Shown: positions 17,439 through 26,247 of the stretch, in pieces
Position numbering within the stretch: the first letter of the stretch is position 1
Layout: every line of letters starts with the position of its first letter
NCBI RefSeq assembly: GCF_029541745.1
Contig: NZ_CP089746.1
Span: 6,209,559 to 6,273,558 of the forward strand
DNA from: Streptomyces sp. LX-29
GTDB taxonomy: Bacteria > Actinomycetota > Actinomycetes > Streptomycetales > Streptomycetaceae
Direction of reading: 5' to 3'
DNA: 64,000 nt
Made by a program: the position numbers and the translations under genes
Notes under the pieces: model-generated
The model's database searches: none
What the model saw: only the letters and a program-made list of their open reading frames with translations
Told to the model about the DNA's origin: nothing

Positions 17439-17759
17439 ATGGGCTCTCTGACGCTTGCCGCGGCGATCACCGCCGAGATCGCGGCCACCACCTCGATGAA
17501 GTACAGCAACGGCTTCAGCCGGCTGTGGCCCTCGCTGGGTGCCGTGCTCGGCTACCTGGTGGCCTTCGCGCTGCTCGCCGAGACGCTCAAGTCGATGTCC
17601 GTGGGCACCGCCTACGCCATCTGGTCCGGCGTCGGCACCGCCGCCATCGCCGGCATCGGCATGGCCTTCCTCGGCGAGGCGGTGACCGCCGCGAAGATCC
17701 TCGGTGTGCTGCTCGTCATCGCCGGCGTCCTCGTGCTCAACCTCGGCGGAGCCCACTGA
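17439..17759 (+). CDS. small multidrug resistance (SMR/EmrE-family) transporter
   Basis: A 106-aa four-helix membrane protein. The essential membrane Glu is at residue 13 (ITAEIAATTSMKYSNGF), and the conserved AYAIWSGVGTA segment and helix 4 (ILGVLLVIAGVLVLNL) are present. SMR proteins export cationic compounds in exchange for protons as dimers. ATG at 17439 follows the operator without an RBS, implying leaderless translation. The stop overlaps the TetR start (TGATG). Confidence 0.93.
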   Translation: MGSLTLAAAITAEIAATTSMKYSNGFSRLWPSLGAVLGYLVAFALLAETLKSMSVGTAYAIWSGVGTAAIAGIGMAFLGEAVTAAKILGVLLVIAGVLVLNLGGAH

Positions 17760-18298
17760 TGCCCCGGCGGTACGACCCCGACCGGCGCCAGCGCCTCATC
17801 GACGCGGCGATCCGCGTCGTGGACCGGAGCGGCATCGACGGACTGAGCCACCGCGCCGTGGCCGCGGAGGCCGATGTGCCGCTCGGCTCCACCACCTACC
17901 ACTTCGCCGGCCTCGACGAGCTGCTGGTCGCCGCGCTGCGCCAGGTCAACGAGGAGTGGCTGGCCGACCTGCGGCGCCGCGCCGAGGCCCTCGACCCGAC
18001 CCGCCCGCTCGCCGACGCGCTCGCCGAGCTGACCGGCGGACTGCTGCGCGGCGACCGCGCGCGGCCGCGGCTGGAGTACGAGCTCTACCTCGCCGCCCTG
18101 CGCCGCGACGCGGTGCGCCCCATCGCCGCCGAGTGCCTCGACGAGATGGCGCGGATCCTCGCCCCGCACACCGCCACCCCCGCCACCGCACGAGCCGTGG
18201 TGGCCCTGCTGGACGGCCTCATCCTCCAGGCCCTGCTGACCGACCGCCCCTACGACCGGGACGCCGCGCGCTCGGCGCTGGCGGCGCTCCTCGGCTGA
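17759..18298 (+). CDS. TetR-family transcriptional regulator of the SMR pump
   Basis: A 179-aa regulator. The N-terminal HTH (residues about 10-55) reads RLIDAAIRVVDRSGIDGLSHRAVAAEADVPLGSTTYHF in segments typical of TetR. The C-terminal helical ligand domain has no recognised signature. Its ATG overlaps the pump stop by 1 bp, so pump and regulator form one transcript. The twin operator upstream of the pump implies autoregulation. Confidence 0.92.
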   Translation: MPRRYDPDRRQRLIDAAIRVVDRSGIDGLSHRAVAAEADVPLGSTTYHFAGLDELLVAALRQVNEEWLADLRRRAEALDPTRPLADALAELTGGLLRGDRARPRLEYELYLAALRRDAVRPIAAECLDEMARILAPHTATPATARAVVALLDGLILQALLTDRPYDRDAARSALAALLG

Positions 18299-18584
18299 GC
18301 GGTGCCGTGGCCTCGGCGCTCCGCTGCCTCCTCGCCCCGGACCGGGGCTGGGCACGGTGCGCCCCTGGCCGGTGGCGGTCGGCCCTGAGCCCGGTCGGGC
18401 ACCGCCGGTCCGCGCCGCCGGCCCTGAGCCCGGTTCGACACCGCAGGTCCGCGCCCTCGTGGGGCTGTTCGCCGTCGCGGCGGGATGTGGGGCTCAGGGC
18501 CCCGGCGGGCGTGCCCGCGCGGTCAGGGGTCACCGGCGTGAGACCGGTTCGCCTCCGGCCGCCCTGTCCGGTTAGCGTTCGACC
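18299..18584. repeat. non-coding gap with a 39-bp direct repeat
   Basis: A 286-bp gap with no convincing gene. A segment beginning GGCCCTGAGCCCGGT at 18381 recurs at 18420 (39-bp spacing, a few mismatches), and an inverted copy of GGCCCTGAGCCC lies near 18489-18501. It may fold as a large hairpin or be a decayed repeat. The dapD promoter should lie in its right part. Confidence 0.45.
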
Positions 18585-19577
18585 ATGACCGACGCACCTG
18601 ACACCCCTCGTTCCACCGGCGCCGTCGCCGCCGGCCTCGCCACCATCGCCGCCGACGGCACCGTCCTCGACACCTGGTTCCCCGCCCCGGAGCTGGTGTC
18701 CGAGCCGGGCCCCTCCGGCACCGAGCGGCTCACCGCCGAGCGCGCCGCCGAGCTGCTGGGCGACGCCGCGCCCCGGGCCACCGGCCTGGACGCGCGCCGC
18801 GGGGTCGACGTCGTCGCCGTCCGCACGGTCATCGCCTCGCTCGACGACAAGCCGCTGGACGCGCACGACGCCTACCTGCGGCTGCACCTGCTCTCCCACC
18901 GCCTGGTCAAGCCGCACGGCCTGAGCCTGGACGGCGTCTTCGGGCTGCTCGCCAACGTCGCCTGGACCAACCTCGGCCCGGTCGCGGTCGACCAGGTCGA
19001 GAAGGTCCGGCTGGCCGCCCGCGCCGAGGGCCTCCAGCTCAATGTGACCAGCATCGACAAGTTCCCGCGGATGACGGACTACGTCACGCCCACCGGCGTG
19101 CGCATCGGCGACGCCGACCGGGTCCGCCTCGGCGCGCACCTCGCCGCCGGCACCACGGTCATGCACGAGGGCTTCGTCAACTTCAACGCCGGGACGCTCG
19201 GCACCTCCATGGTCGAGGGCCGGATCAGCGCGGGCGTCGTCGTCGGCGACGGCTCCGACATCGGCGGCGGCGCGTCGATCATGGGCACCCTCTCCGGCGG
19301 CGGCAAGCAGACCATCTCCCTCGGTGAGCGCTGCCTGCTCGGCGCCGAGGCCGGCATCGGCATCTCCCTCGGCGACGACTGCATCGTCGAGGCGGGCCTG
19401 TACGTCACCGCCGGCACCCGGGTGACCCTGCCGGACGGCCAGGTGGTCAAGGCGCTGGAGCTCTCTGGCGCCACCAACCTCCTCTTCCGCCGCAACTCCA
19501 CCACCGGCACCGTCGAGGCGCTCCCGCGCAGCGGCTCCTGGGGCGGCCTCAACGAGGCGCTGCACAGCCACAACTGA
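18585..19577 (+). CDS. dapD: tetrahydrodipicolinate N-succinyltransferase
   Basis: DapD makes N-succinyl-2-amino-6-ketopimelate in the succinylase branch of the diaminopimelate/lysine pathway. The product is 330 aa, the length of the actinobacterial class. The C-terminal left-handed beta-helix has hexapeptide turns (VRLGAHLAAGTTVMHEGFVNFNAG, GDGSDIGGGASIMG, GERCLLGAEAGIGISLGDDC). ATG at 18585 is the only suitable start. A strong terminator follows directly. The window also holds a DapA-family gene at 21.5 kb. Confidence 0.97.
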   Translation: MTDAPDTPRSTGAVAAGLATIAADGTVLDTWFPAPELVSEPGPSGTERLTAERAAELLGDAAPRATGLDARRGVDVVAVRTVIASLDDKPLDAHDAYLRLHLLSHRLVKPHGLSLDGVFGLLANVAWTNLGPVAVDQVEKVRLAARAEGLQLNVTSIDKFPRMTDYVTPTGVRIGDADRVRLGAHLAAGTTVMHEGFVNFNAGTLGTSMVEGRISAGVVVGDGSDIGGGASIMGTLSGGGKQTISLGERCLLGAEAGIGISLGDDCIVEAGLYVTAGTRVTLPDGQVVKALELSGATNLLFRRNSTTGTVEALPRSGSWGGLNEALHSHN

Positions 19578-19593
19578 CGCCCGCACCGCCGTC

Positions 19594-19628
19594 GAGCGGC
19601 CCGCGCCGGACCCCGGCGCGGGCCGCTC
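19594..19628 (+). terminator. dapD terminator
   Basis: Perfect 16-bp arms, GAGCGGCCCGCGCCGG (19594-19609) and its complement (19613-19628), with a 3-nt loop, lie 17 bp past the dapD stop. Confidence 0.9.
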
Positions 19629-19637
19629 GCGCGTTCC

Positions 19638-19665
19638 GGAAACTTTTTTCACCGCGGCGACATAG
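19638..19665 (+). promoter_or_regulatory. possible ECF-type promoter before the sigma-factor gene
   Basis: GGAAAC at 19638-19643 resembles an ECF -35 element, and a T-rich spacer leads to ACATAG near 19660. It lies about 80 bp upstream of the sigma gene, where an autoregulated promoter would be expected. The -10 is not a clean match. Confidence 0.35.
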
Positions 19666-19745
19666 TGGGCGGCAGTCACACGCGTCTCAAGGGGTGGCGA
19701 ACGGCGCCGGTAAGGCGCAGCCGCCCAGAGGAAGTCGACGAAACG

Positions 19746-20297
19746 ATGGTGACGATGGATGCCGAGCGTGAGAAGGACTTCAGGGAGTTCGTGGCGACGA
19801 GGTCGCCCGCGCTGCTGAAGCTCGCCATGCTGCTCTGCGGGGGAGACCAGCACGAGGCCGAGGACCTGTTGCAGAACGCGCTCATCAAGACGGCCGGGCG
19901 CTGGCACCGCGTGGAGGAACCGGAGGCGTACGTACGCCAGGTGCTCTACCGGCAGCAGGTCGGCCGCTGGCGACTGCGCTGGCCGCGTCGCGAGGTGACC
20001 GTCGCCGCTCCGCCGGAGCGCGGCGTGGTCGACGGGGCCGGCGTCGTGGAGACGCGGATCGTGATCCGCGACGCGCTGTCCCGGCTCACCGCCCGCCAGC
20101 GCACCGTCCTGGTGCTGCGCTACTTCGAGGACCTTCCCGAGGCCGAGGTGGCGGCGCTGCTCGGCTGCTCGGTCGGCACCGTGCGCAGCACGACGCACCG
20201 CTCGCTGGCGCGACTGCGCCAGCTGTCCCCCGAGCTGTTCGCCGCGGGGCCCGGCACCGGCCGGGCCGCACGCGACCTTTCGACCGCGGAGGCATGA
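19746..20297 (+). CDS. SigE-family ECF RNA polymerase sigma factor
   Basis: A 183-aa group IV sigma factor of the SigE-like class. Region 2 (about residues 10-75) contains DFREFVATRSPALLKLAMLLCGG and EAEDLLQNALIKTAGRW. Region 4 (about 100-160) contains LSRLTARQRTVLVLRYFEDL and the HTH EVAALLGCSVGTVRSTTHRSLARL. ATG at 19746 follows AGAGGAAG. The 3' end overlaps the next gene as ATGA, typical of a sigma/anti-sigma pair. Confidence 0.94.
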   Translation: MVTMDAEREKDFREFVATRSPALLKLAMLLCGGDQHEAEDLLQNALIKTAGRWHRVEEPEAYVRQVLYRQQVGRWRLRWPRREVTVAAPPERGVVDGAGVVETRIVIRDALSRLTARQRTVLVLRYFEDLPEAEVAALLGCSVGTVRSTTHRSLARLRQLSPELFAAGPGTGRAARDLSTAEA

Positions 20298-21541
20298 CCG
20301 TGAACGACGAAAAGATGACGGAGCTGGTGCGCGACGCGCTCCAGGAGTGGCCGCAGGAGGGCGTCCGGCCCTCCCCCCACCTCGCCGACCAGGTGCTGCG
20401 CGCCCGGCGCCGCCGCAAGGTCGGCGGTGTGGTCGGGGCCGCAGTGGCCGCGGCCGCGATCCTCGGTACCGCGGTGGCGGTGCCCGCGCTGGAGAACGCG
20501 GGCGACGGCGGCGGTGTCCGGCCGGCGGCGCAGGCCACCGGCCCGGATGTGCTGGCCCACCCCGACCAGTCGCCGCCGCGCGACCAGATCGCCGCGGGCA
20601 AGACCGCCGTCTCCGCCTTCTACCGCACCACGAAGGTGCGGCAGCAGGGCGGCGACGAGCTGCTGACCTACCAGTGGCACCTGCTCGACCCGGCCACCGG
20701 CCGCTACGAGATGACGTCGTGGGCCTGGCTGGACGTGGCTCCGGGGCTGAAGAAGGCGGCCGTCCTGGAGGGGGAGCTGCCCGCCAAGCGGGTGGGGCTG
20801 CTCGACCTCTCCACCGGGAGGGTCGAGCGGTGGATCAAGCTGGACCGCGGAGTGGCGTCCGTGAAGTGGTCGCCCGAGGGCAGGCGGCTGCTGGCCACCA
20901 CCTATGACACGAACCCGGACAACCTCACACTCGAAAAGCCGTACTTCACCACGGACGAGGACGGGGGCTCGGACAAGGAAGCGGGCCCGGTGCTCGGCCA
21001 CACCGGCTTCTACGCCATCGACGTCGCCTCCGGCGCGTCGAAGTGGCGCAAGCTGCCCTCCGCCGCCGACACCTTCACCAACACCCGTGAGGACCTGGAG
21101 TGGAGCCACGACGGCTCGCTGGTCGTGGGGCCGAGCCTCTCCTCCCCGGGCCGCATCTTCTACGACCTGGACGGCAAGCGGGTGCCGGCCCCGGCCGCCG
21201 AGAAGTACGTCAGCTACACGCAGGCCGGGCTCTCTCCCGACGGCCGCCATGTGGCGGGTGGCTTCGCCGGCAAGGGAGGCGCGATCACCTCCGAGATCCT
21301 GGACGCCAGGACCGGCAAGCGGGTCAAGCTCGTCGCCGGTCAGCAGCTGCTCGCCTGGGCCGACGCCGACCGTCTGATCGCCTGGGGCTGCGACCCGAAG
21401 AAGTGCTCGGGCAAGAACGAGTTCCGCAACCGGCTTCAGCTCGTCTCGCTCAAGAGCGACAAGGTCGTTCCGCTCACCGACTTCCGCAAGGCGTCGGACG
21501 AGGCCCCCGGTCGCTGGGAGCCGGTGTTCAGCCGCCGCTGA
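20294..21541 (+). CDS. membrane-anchored beta-propeller-like protein, putative anti-sigma partner
   Basis: A 415-aa protein coupled to the sigma gene by ATGA. It has a cytosolic N-terminus of about 42 residues (MTELVRDALQEWPQEGVRPSPHLADQVLRARRRR) and one membrane helix (about 43-62). The long external part has WD40/TolB-like blade sequences (VKWSPEGRRLLATTYDT, LEWSHDGSLVVGPS, AGLSPDGRHVAGGF). This layout is common next to SigE-family sigma factors. No zinc-type anti-sigma (HxxxCxxC) motif is present, so the anti-sigma role is inferred from position only. Confidence 0.85.
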   Translation: MTVNDEKMTELVRDALQEWPQEGVRPSPHLADQVLRARRRRKVGGVVGAAVAAAAILGTAVAVPALENAGDGGGVRPAAQATGPDVLAHPDQSPPRDQIAAGKTAVSAFYRTTKVRQQGGDELLTYQWHLLDPATGRYEMTSWAWLDVAPGLKKAAVLEGELPAKRVGLLDLSTGRVERWIKLDRGVASVKWSPEGRRLLATTYDTNPDNLTLEKPYFTTDEDGGSDKEAGPVLGHTGFYAIDVASGASKWRKLPSAADTFTNTREDLEWSHDGSLVVGPSLSSPGRIFYDLDGKRVPAPAAEKYVSYTQAGLSPDGRHVAGGFAGKGGAITSEILDARTGKRVKLVAGQQLLAWADADRLIAWGCDPKKCSGKNEFRNRLQLVSLKSDKVVPLTDFRKASDEAPGRWEPVFSRR

Positions 21542-22454
21542 CCGCGGCGCCGCGCGGTGCCGCGTGCGAGGACACCAGCGTCTCGTACGCCGCGAGCAGC
21601 CCGTCGGTCACCTCCCGGCCGGCGGGCCGCAGCGGGGGCCGGACCGGGCCGGCGGGGGCCCCGAGTGCGTTCAGCAGCGCCTTGGTGGTGACCGTGCCCG
21701 GCAGTCCGGAGCCCATCATCAGCTCGACCAGGGGGATGGCGAGCTGATGCAGTCGGGCCGCCTCGGCGCCCGCGCCCCTGTCGTGGGCGTCGAGGACGGC
21801 CCGCATCTGCGGGCCGGCGACGTTGGCCACGGTGCTGACGTAGCCGGCGCCGCCGATCGCGTACAGCGGGAGGTTGAGCTCCTCGCAGCCGGAGTAGTAG
21901 GCGAGCGAGGTGCGGGCGAGGACCCGGGAGCTGCCCAGCAGGTCGTACGCGCAGTCCTTGACCCCGGCGATGCGCGGGTGCTCGGCCAGCCGCAGCATGG
22001 TCTCCGGCTCGATGCGGGTGCCGGTGCGGCCCGGGATGTCGTACAGCATCACGGGGAGGCCGACCGCGTCGGCGATGTCGCGGAAGTGCTCGGCCACCGC
22101 CTCCTGGGGCGGGCGGCTGTAGTACGGGGTGACCACCAGCAGCCCGTGGGCGCCGGCCTTCTCGGCGGCCTGGGCCAACTCGACCGTGTGCCGGGTGTCG
22201 CTGGTGCCCACCCCGGCGGTGATGATCGCGCGGTCGCCGACTGCCTCCACGACCGCGCGGACCAGCGCCTCCTTCTCGGCGTCGCTGGTCGTGGGCGACT
22301 CGCCGGTGGTGCCGCTGAGCACCAGGCCGTCGCAGCCGCCCTCGTCCACCAGGCGGGTGGCCAGACGCTGGGCGCCGTCCAGGTCGAGCCGACCGGCGTC
22401 GGTGAACGGCGTGATCATCGCGGCGAGGGTACGGCCGAACGGGCCCAGAGACAT
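21528..22454 (-). CDS. dapA: DapA-family dihydrodipicolinate synthase/N-acetylneuraminate lyase
   Basis: A 308-aa class I aldolase of the DHDPS family, which condenses pyruvate with aspartate semialdehyde in lysine synthesis. Motifs seen: SGTTGESPTTSDAEK (substrate loop), VVTPYYSRPPQEA, the Tyr in VMLYDIPGRTG, and the Schiff-base Lys in IAGVKDCAYD. ATG at 22454 has GGAG 10 nt upstream; GTG at 22463 is a poor alternative. Streptomycetes usually carry several DapA paralogues, so the exact substrate is likely but not certain. It overlaps the propeller gene by 14 bp, tail to tail. Confidence 0.85.
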   Translation of the reverse strand: MSLGPFGRTLAAMITPFTDAGRLDLDGAQRLATRLVDEGGCDGLVLSGTTGESPTTSDAEKEALVRAVVEAVGDRAIITAGVGTSDTRHTVELAQAAEKAGAHGLLVVTPYYSRPPQEAVAEHFRDIADAVGLPVMLYDIPGRTGTRIEPETMLRLAEHPRIAGVKDCAYDLLGSSRVLARTSLAYYSGCEELNLPLYAIGGAGYVSTVANVAGPQMRAVLDAHDRGAGAEAARLHQLAIPLVELMMGSGLPGTVTTKALLNALGAPAGPVRPPLRPAGREVTDGLLAAYETLVSSHAAPRGAAVSGG

Positions 22455-22555
22455 GGCGGTCACACTCCGTTGGGGATCGGGGTCTTTCCGCTGGATTCTG
22501 GGCCCGCTCGTCGCGCAGGTCTATTTAATTGTTCTGGCGTGATGCTTCAGAGTCG

Positions 22556-24400
22556 CTACGGCTTGATGCGGACGACCGACGGGTCGTGGTCGCTGGCCTG
22601 GTCGGCGAACTCGGCGTTGATGTGCACGATGTCGTAGTCGACCTTGCGCAGGTGGCGGCTGGTCAGCATGTGGTCCAGCGTCTGCGAGTTGCCGTTGAAG
22701 ACATAGCCGTAACGCTCGTCGAGCGGCAGCGTGTTCACCAGGTCGGTGAGGACCTTGCCCTCGGTGAGGGCGTGCAGCGCCGGAGAGAACGCGTAGTCGT
22801 TGAGGTCGCCCGCCACGACCACGTCGGCGCGCGGGTCGGCGGCCAACAGCTCCTTGACGAAGCCGTTGACGGCCTTGGCCTGTGCGACGCGCTGCGTCTC
22901 GCTGGGCCGCGCCGGGGGCTGGAACCGGCTGTCCAGCCCCTGGTCCCCGCCCTTGGAGTTCCAGTGGTTGGCGACCACGAAGATCGGCTTGCCGCGGAAG
23001 GAGAACTGGCCGACCAGCGGCTTCCGGCTGTTGTTCCACGCCTCGTCGGCCGGGGCGATGCGGCCGGGGGAGGCGGACAGGGTCGCCTTGCCGCCGTCCT
23101 TCACGACCTTCACCGGGGTGGTGGCGTCGCCGCCCGCGATGTCGGTGAAGGAGACCCGCTCGGGGTTGTAGAGGAAGGCCAGCCGGATGTTGCCGCCGGG
23201 CTGCCCGCCGTCCTGGTCGTCCCTGGGGTCGATCTGCCGCCACTGGTAGGCCGGGCCGCCCGCGGCCACGATGGCCTCGGTGAGCTTCTTCAGCGTGGCG
23301 TCGGCGCTCACGACCCCGTCGTTGGTGGGGCCGTTGTCGTCCTGGACCTCCTCCAGGGCGACGATGTCGGGCCCGGCCAGGTTGTGCACGAGCGCGGCGG
23401 CGAGCCGGTCGAACTTGGCCTGCGGGGTCTTGGGGGAGAGGTTCTCCACGTTGTAGGTGGCCACCGCGAGCTCGTCCGCCCGCTGCTTGCGCGTGGTCTC
23501 GCGCTTCAGCGCCTTGTCGGCGAGCTGACCCAGCTCGGTGGCCTGGATCTCGTAGCCGCCGAAGTTGTCGTAGTCGAGCGGGCCGGCCGTGGTCCCGGAC
23601 AGCTGGTCGCCCACGTTGGCCACCGGGAACGGGCGCTCGGCGTAGGGGATCAGGGAGGCGACCTTGACCCGGCCCGGGTTCGGGTCGCGGTAGGAGTGGT
23701 AGAGCACCCCGCCGCGCTCGGTGCGGTTGTGCCGCGGCTCGGCGGTGACCCACAGCTCCTTGTGCTCGCTGGTCGCGCCGGTCACCGGGGCGTTCCGGAC
23801 GGCGACCCGCATGCCCTCCAGGGACTCGTAGCGGTCCAGGGCGTAGGAACGGGGGTTGAGCTCCAGACCCTCGATGTTGCCGTGCTCGACATCCGCCTCG
23901 GGGGCGTAACGGTTGGGTATGGAGGAGGCGTTGAGCCGGAAGGCGGCGGGCAGCGCGTTGCCGGAGGACTGCACGGTCCAGGTCGCCTTGGTCAGCTGGG
24001 TGATCGACTGGAGCCCGGCGTTCGCCCCGCCGGGGTAGTACTCGGCCACGATGCCGGAGACCAGCACCGCGTCGCCGACCGCGAGCGCCGGGGTGGTCGA
24101 TCCGGTGTAGACGAAGATGCCCTCACTCGTGGCCGGGTCGCGGTCCGGCCGGGTGTCCTGGACCCAGAAGCCGCGCGAGGAGCCGAAGGCGCGGACCGCC
24201 GTCACGGTGCCGGGGACCTCGGTCACCTGCTTCCCGGCCAGCGGGGAGGTCCGGGTCTTCCCCTGGATGTCGTGGATGCGGATCTCGTCGGCGGACGCGG
24301 ACTGCGGCGCGACGAGCATCCCGGCCGCGAGGGCGGAGGCGACGACGGCGGTGACGGCGGCGGGTCTGCGCAGGGCGCGCGGGGACAGGCGTCGGGACAC
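22556..24400 (-). CDS. secreted endonuclease/exonuclease/phosphatase-family nuclease
   Basis: A 614-aa exported protein of the ExeM/NucH type. The signal peptide (residues 1-38, cleavage near QSASA-DE) is followed by an OB-like N-terminal domain and a C-terminal DNase I-like domain. Active-site segments are in order: TYNVENLS, VALEEVQDDN (metal Glu), VVANHWNSKG, VVVAGDLNDY, LDHML and SDHDPSV (catalytic His). It probably degrades extracellular DNA and releases phosphate. GTG at 24400 follows a GGAGG RBS. Confidence 0.93.
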   Translation of the reverse strand: MSRRLSPRALRRPAAVTAVVASALAAGMLVAPQSASADEIRIHDIQGKTRTSPLAGKQVTEVPGTVTAVRAFGSSRGFWVQDTRPDRDPATSEGIFVYTGSTTPALAVGDAVLVSGIVAEYYPGGANAGLQSITQLTKATWTVQSSGNALPAAFRLNASSIPNRYAPEADVEHGNIEGLELNPRSYALDRYESLEGMRVAVRNAPVTGATSEHKELWVTAEPRHNRTERGGVLYHSYRDPNPGRVKVASLIPYAERPFPVANVGDQLSGTTAGPLDYDNFGGYEIQATELGQLADKALKRETTRKQRADELAVATYNVENLSPKTPQAKFDRLAAALVHNLAGPDIVALEEVQDDNGPTNDGVVSADATLKKLTEAIVAAGGPAYQWRQIDPRDDQDGGQPGGNIRLAFLYNPERVSFTDIAGGDATTPVKVVKDGGKATLSASPGRIAPADEAWNNSRKPLVGQFSFRGKPIFVVANHWNSKGGDQGLDSRFQPPARPSETQRVAQAKAVNGFVKELLAADPRADVVVAGDLNDYAFSPALHALTEGKVLTDLVNTLPLDERYGYVFNGNSQTLDHMLTSRHLRKVDYDIVHINAEFADQASDHDPSVVRIKP

Positions 24401-24699
24401 GGGGGAGAGCCTCCGGAAGGTGGTGGTGGGAGAGGTCGAGGACCCGTCGGAAAACTGACGGAACGTCTACGCGCGTCAATCTCTTGGGTGTACTGGGGAG
24501 TTGTCAAGAGATGCCGGATGTACGCCACATGACCGGGAGGTGAGACGCGTCACTCGCGGCCCCCGGCGGGTCACTGGCCGAAACCTGCGGTCGTGGCAGC
24601 CCAGAGTCACAGGACCATCACACCGGGACGAAAGCGCCCTCGCATTCCGTCTACGCTTGGGCGCTGTCCAGCCGTACGCCCGAGGAGATGAAGCCGCCG

Positions 24700-26247
24700 A
24701 TGCCCGCAGACCGTCCCACCATGCCGCCGGTCCGGCTGCACACCGACGCGGAACTCGCACGGGACGCGCTCGCCGCGCCGCTCCTGTCCCGTGCGGTGCG
24801 CCTGGCCCGCTGGGCGGAGCCGCACAAGCGGGTGGGGGCCGGCGGTGAGCTGCTCGCGGACGACCTGAACGCGGCGGTCGCCCACCTCGGCCTCGACGAC
24901 GACGAGTACGGTCCCGGCCATGTGGCCGACGCCTGGCAGCTGGCGCTGGACACCGGCCTGGTGGAGGTCACGGAGGACGCCGACGCCGCCGACACCGCCG
25001 GCGCCGAGGGCGACACCGCGGCGGGGGCGGGCGCCGCGGACGCCGACGACGAGCCCTCGGAGGTCGCCGTCGGCGTGGCCACACCCGGCGAGGAGCTCCG
25101 CGCCATCACCTCCGGCAGCCCCGGCGACGTGCTGGACATCTGGCTGGGCGGGCTGGAGGCGGTACTCGCCGACGCGGCCGCCCCCGACCTCGCGGAGATC
25201 GCCGAGCACCTCGGGGAGGGCGGCGAGATCGACCTCGACGCCCTCGACTGGAACCCCGAGGAGGAGGCCGACTTCCTCGACGGCGTCCTCGGCAACCTCT
25301 ACCTGCTGACCGCCCTGGACGAGTCCGCCGCCGAGCGCGCGGTGCCGCTGCCCGCGCTCGCCGCCTCCATGATCGTCCCCGATGACATGGACGAGCCCAC
25401 CGACGACATCCTGGAGGAGGTCTCCGAGGCGATGATGCGCCTCGACGACCAGTTCCGGATGCTGGAGCCGACCGGCATCGTCGTGTACCAGCCGGTCGAC
25501 GAGGCGCTCATCGAGGAGGTCGACGGCGAGGGCCGCATCGCCGACACCGGCCCGGCCACCGACGGCGGCGACGCCCTGGACGAGGAGGACGTCGCCCGCT
25601 ACGGCCTGGTGCGGCTCACCCCGCTGGGCGTCTTCGCCGTACGGGCCCGGATGCTCGACGCCGGCATCGACGCCCCGGCCGTCGGCGACCTCACCGACAA
25701 GGGCGCCGACGTGCTGCTCGACGCGCTCGTCGGCTACCCCCAGGCGGCCGCGCGGGCCGAGGCCGAGCAGTGGCTCGCCCACCGCGAGCCGGCCGTCGCC
25801 GCCCGCGAACTGCTCGCCGCCGCCCGCGGCGACGACGACGGCGCGCCGCTGCGCCGACTCTCCTGCCAGCAGACCCTCAACCTCGCCGGCGCCGGCGCCG
25901 AGCCCGCCCTGCGCGAGGTCCTCGACGACCGGCACCTCGGCGGCCTCGCCCGTGTCTGGCTCGCCGAGCGTGGCGCCACCGAGGTGCCCGAGCCGTCGGA
26001 GGAGATGGTCTTCTGGCTGACCATCGACACCATCGCCGCCCAACTCGCCGCGGACGGCGACTCCGACGAGCTCCGTGAGTTGGTCGAGGTCCTCGTCGGC
26101 CGTTCCGAGGCCTTCTTCGACTCCGCCTGGCGCGTGGACCACCCGGCGACCGCCGACGTCCTCGAGGCCATGGGCCGCCTCCACCCCGACAAGAAGACCG
26201 CGAAGGACGCCCGCAAGGCGGCCTTCAAGGCGCGCTCCCGGCGATGA
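24700..26247 (+). CDS. acidic cytosolic protein of unknown function, about 515 aa
   Basis: A large soluble protein with no recognised motif. After a short Pro-rich start, an alpha-rich part (HTDAELARDALAAPLLSRAVRLARW, HVADAWQLALDTGLVEV) resembles a winged-helix or HEAT-like fold. The middle (about residues 100-290) is very rich in Asp and Glu. The C-terminal half has HEAT-like helices (LAHREPAVAARELLAAARGDD). A GAGGAG RBS at 24682-24687 is 12 nt from ATG 24700; ATG 24688 is adjacent to it and less likely. Codon use is typical. Function unknown. Confidence 0.8.
   Translation: MPADRPTMPPVRLHTDAELARDALAAPLLSRAVRLARWAEPHKRVGAGGELLADDLNAAVAHLGLDDDEYGPGHVADAWQLALDTGLVEVTEDADAADTAGAEGDTAAGAGAADADDEPSEVAVGVATPGEELRAITSGSPGDVLDIWLGGLEAVLADAAAPDLAEIAEHLGEGGEIDLDALDWNPEEEADFLDGVLGNLYLLTALDESAAERAVPLPALAASMIVPDDMDEPTDDILEEVSEAMMRLDDQFRMLEPTGIVVYQPVDEALIEEVDGEGRIADTGPATDGGDALDEEDVARYGLVRLTPLGVFAVRARMLDAGIDAPAVGDLTDKGADVLLDALVGYPQAAARAEAEQWLAHREPAVAARELLAAARGDDDGAPLRRLSCQQTLNLAGAGAEPALREVLDDRHLGGLARVWLAERGATEVPEPSEEMVFWLTIDTIAAQLAADGDSDELRELVEVLVGRSEAFFDSAWRVDHPATADVLEAMGRLHPDKKTAKDARKAAFKARSRR

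Noticed and set aside
24401..24560. Possible PHO box upstream of the secreted nuclease
   Set aside because: Only a loose GTTCCGTCAGT/TTTCCGACGGG similarity; not near the consensus.
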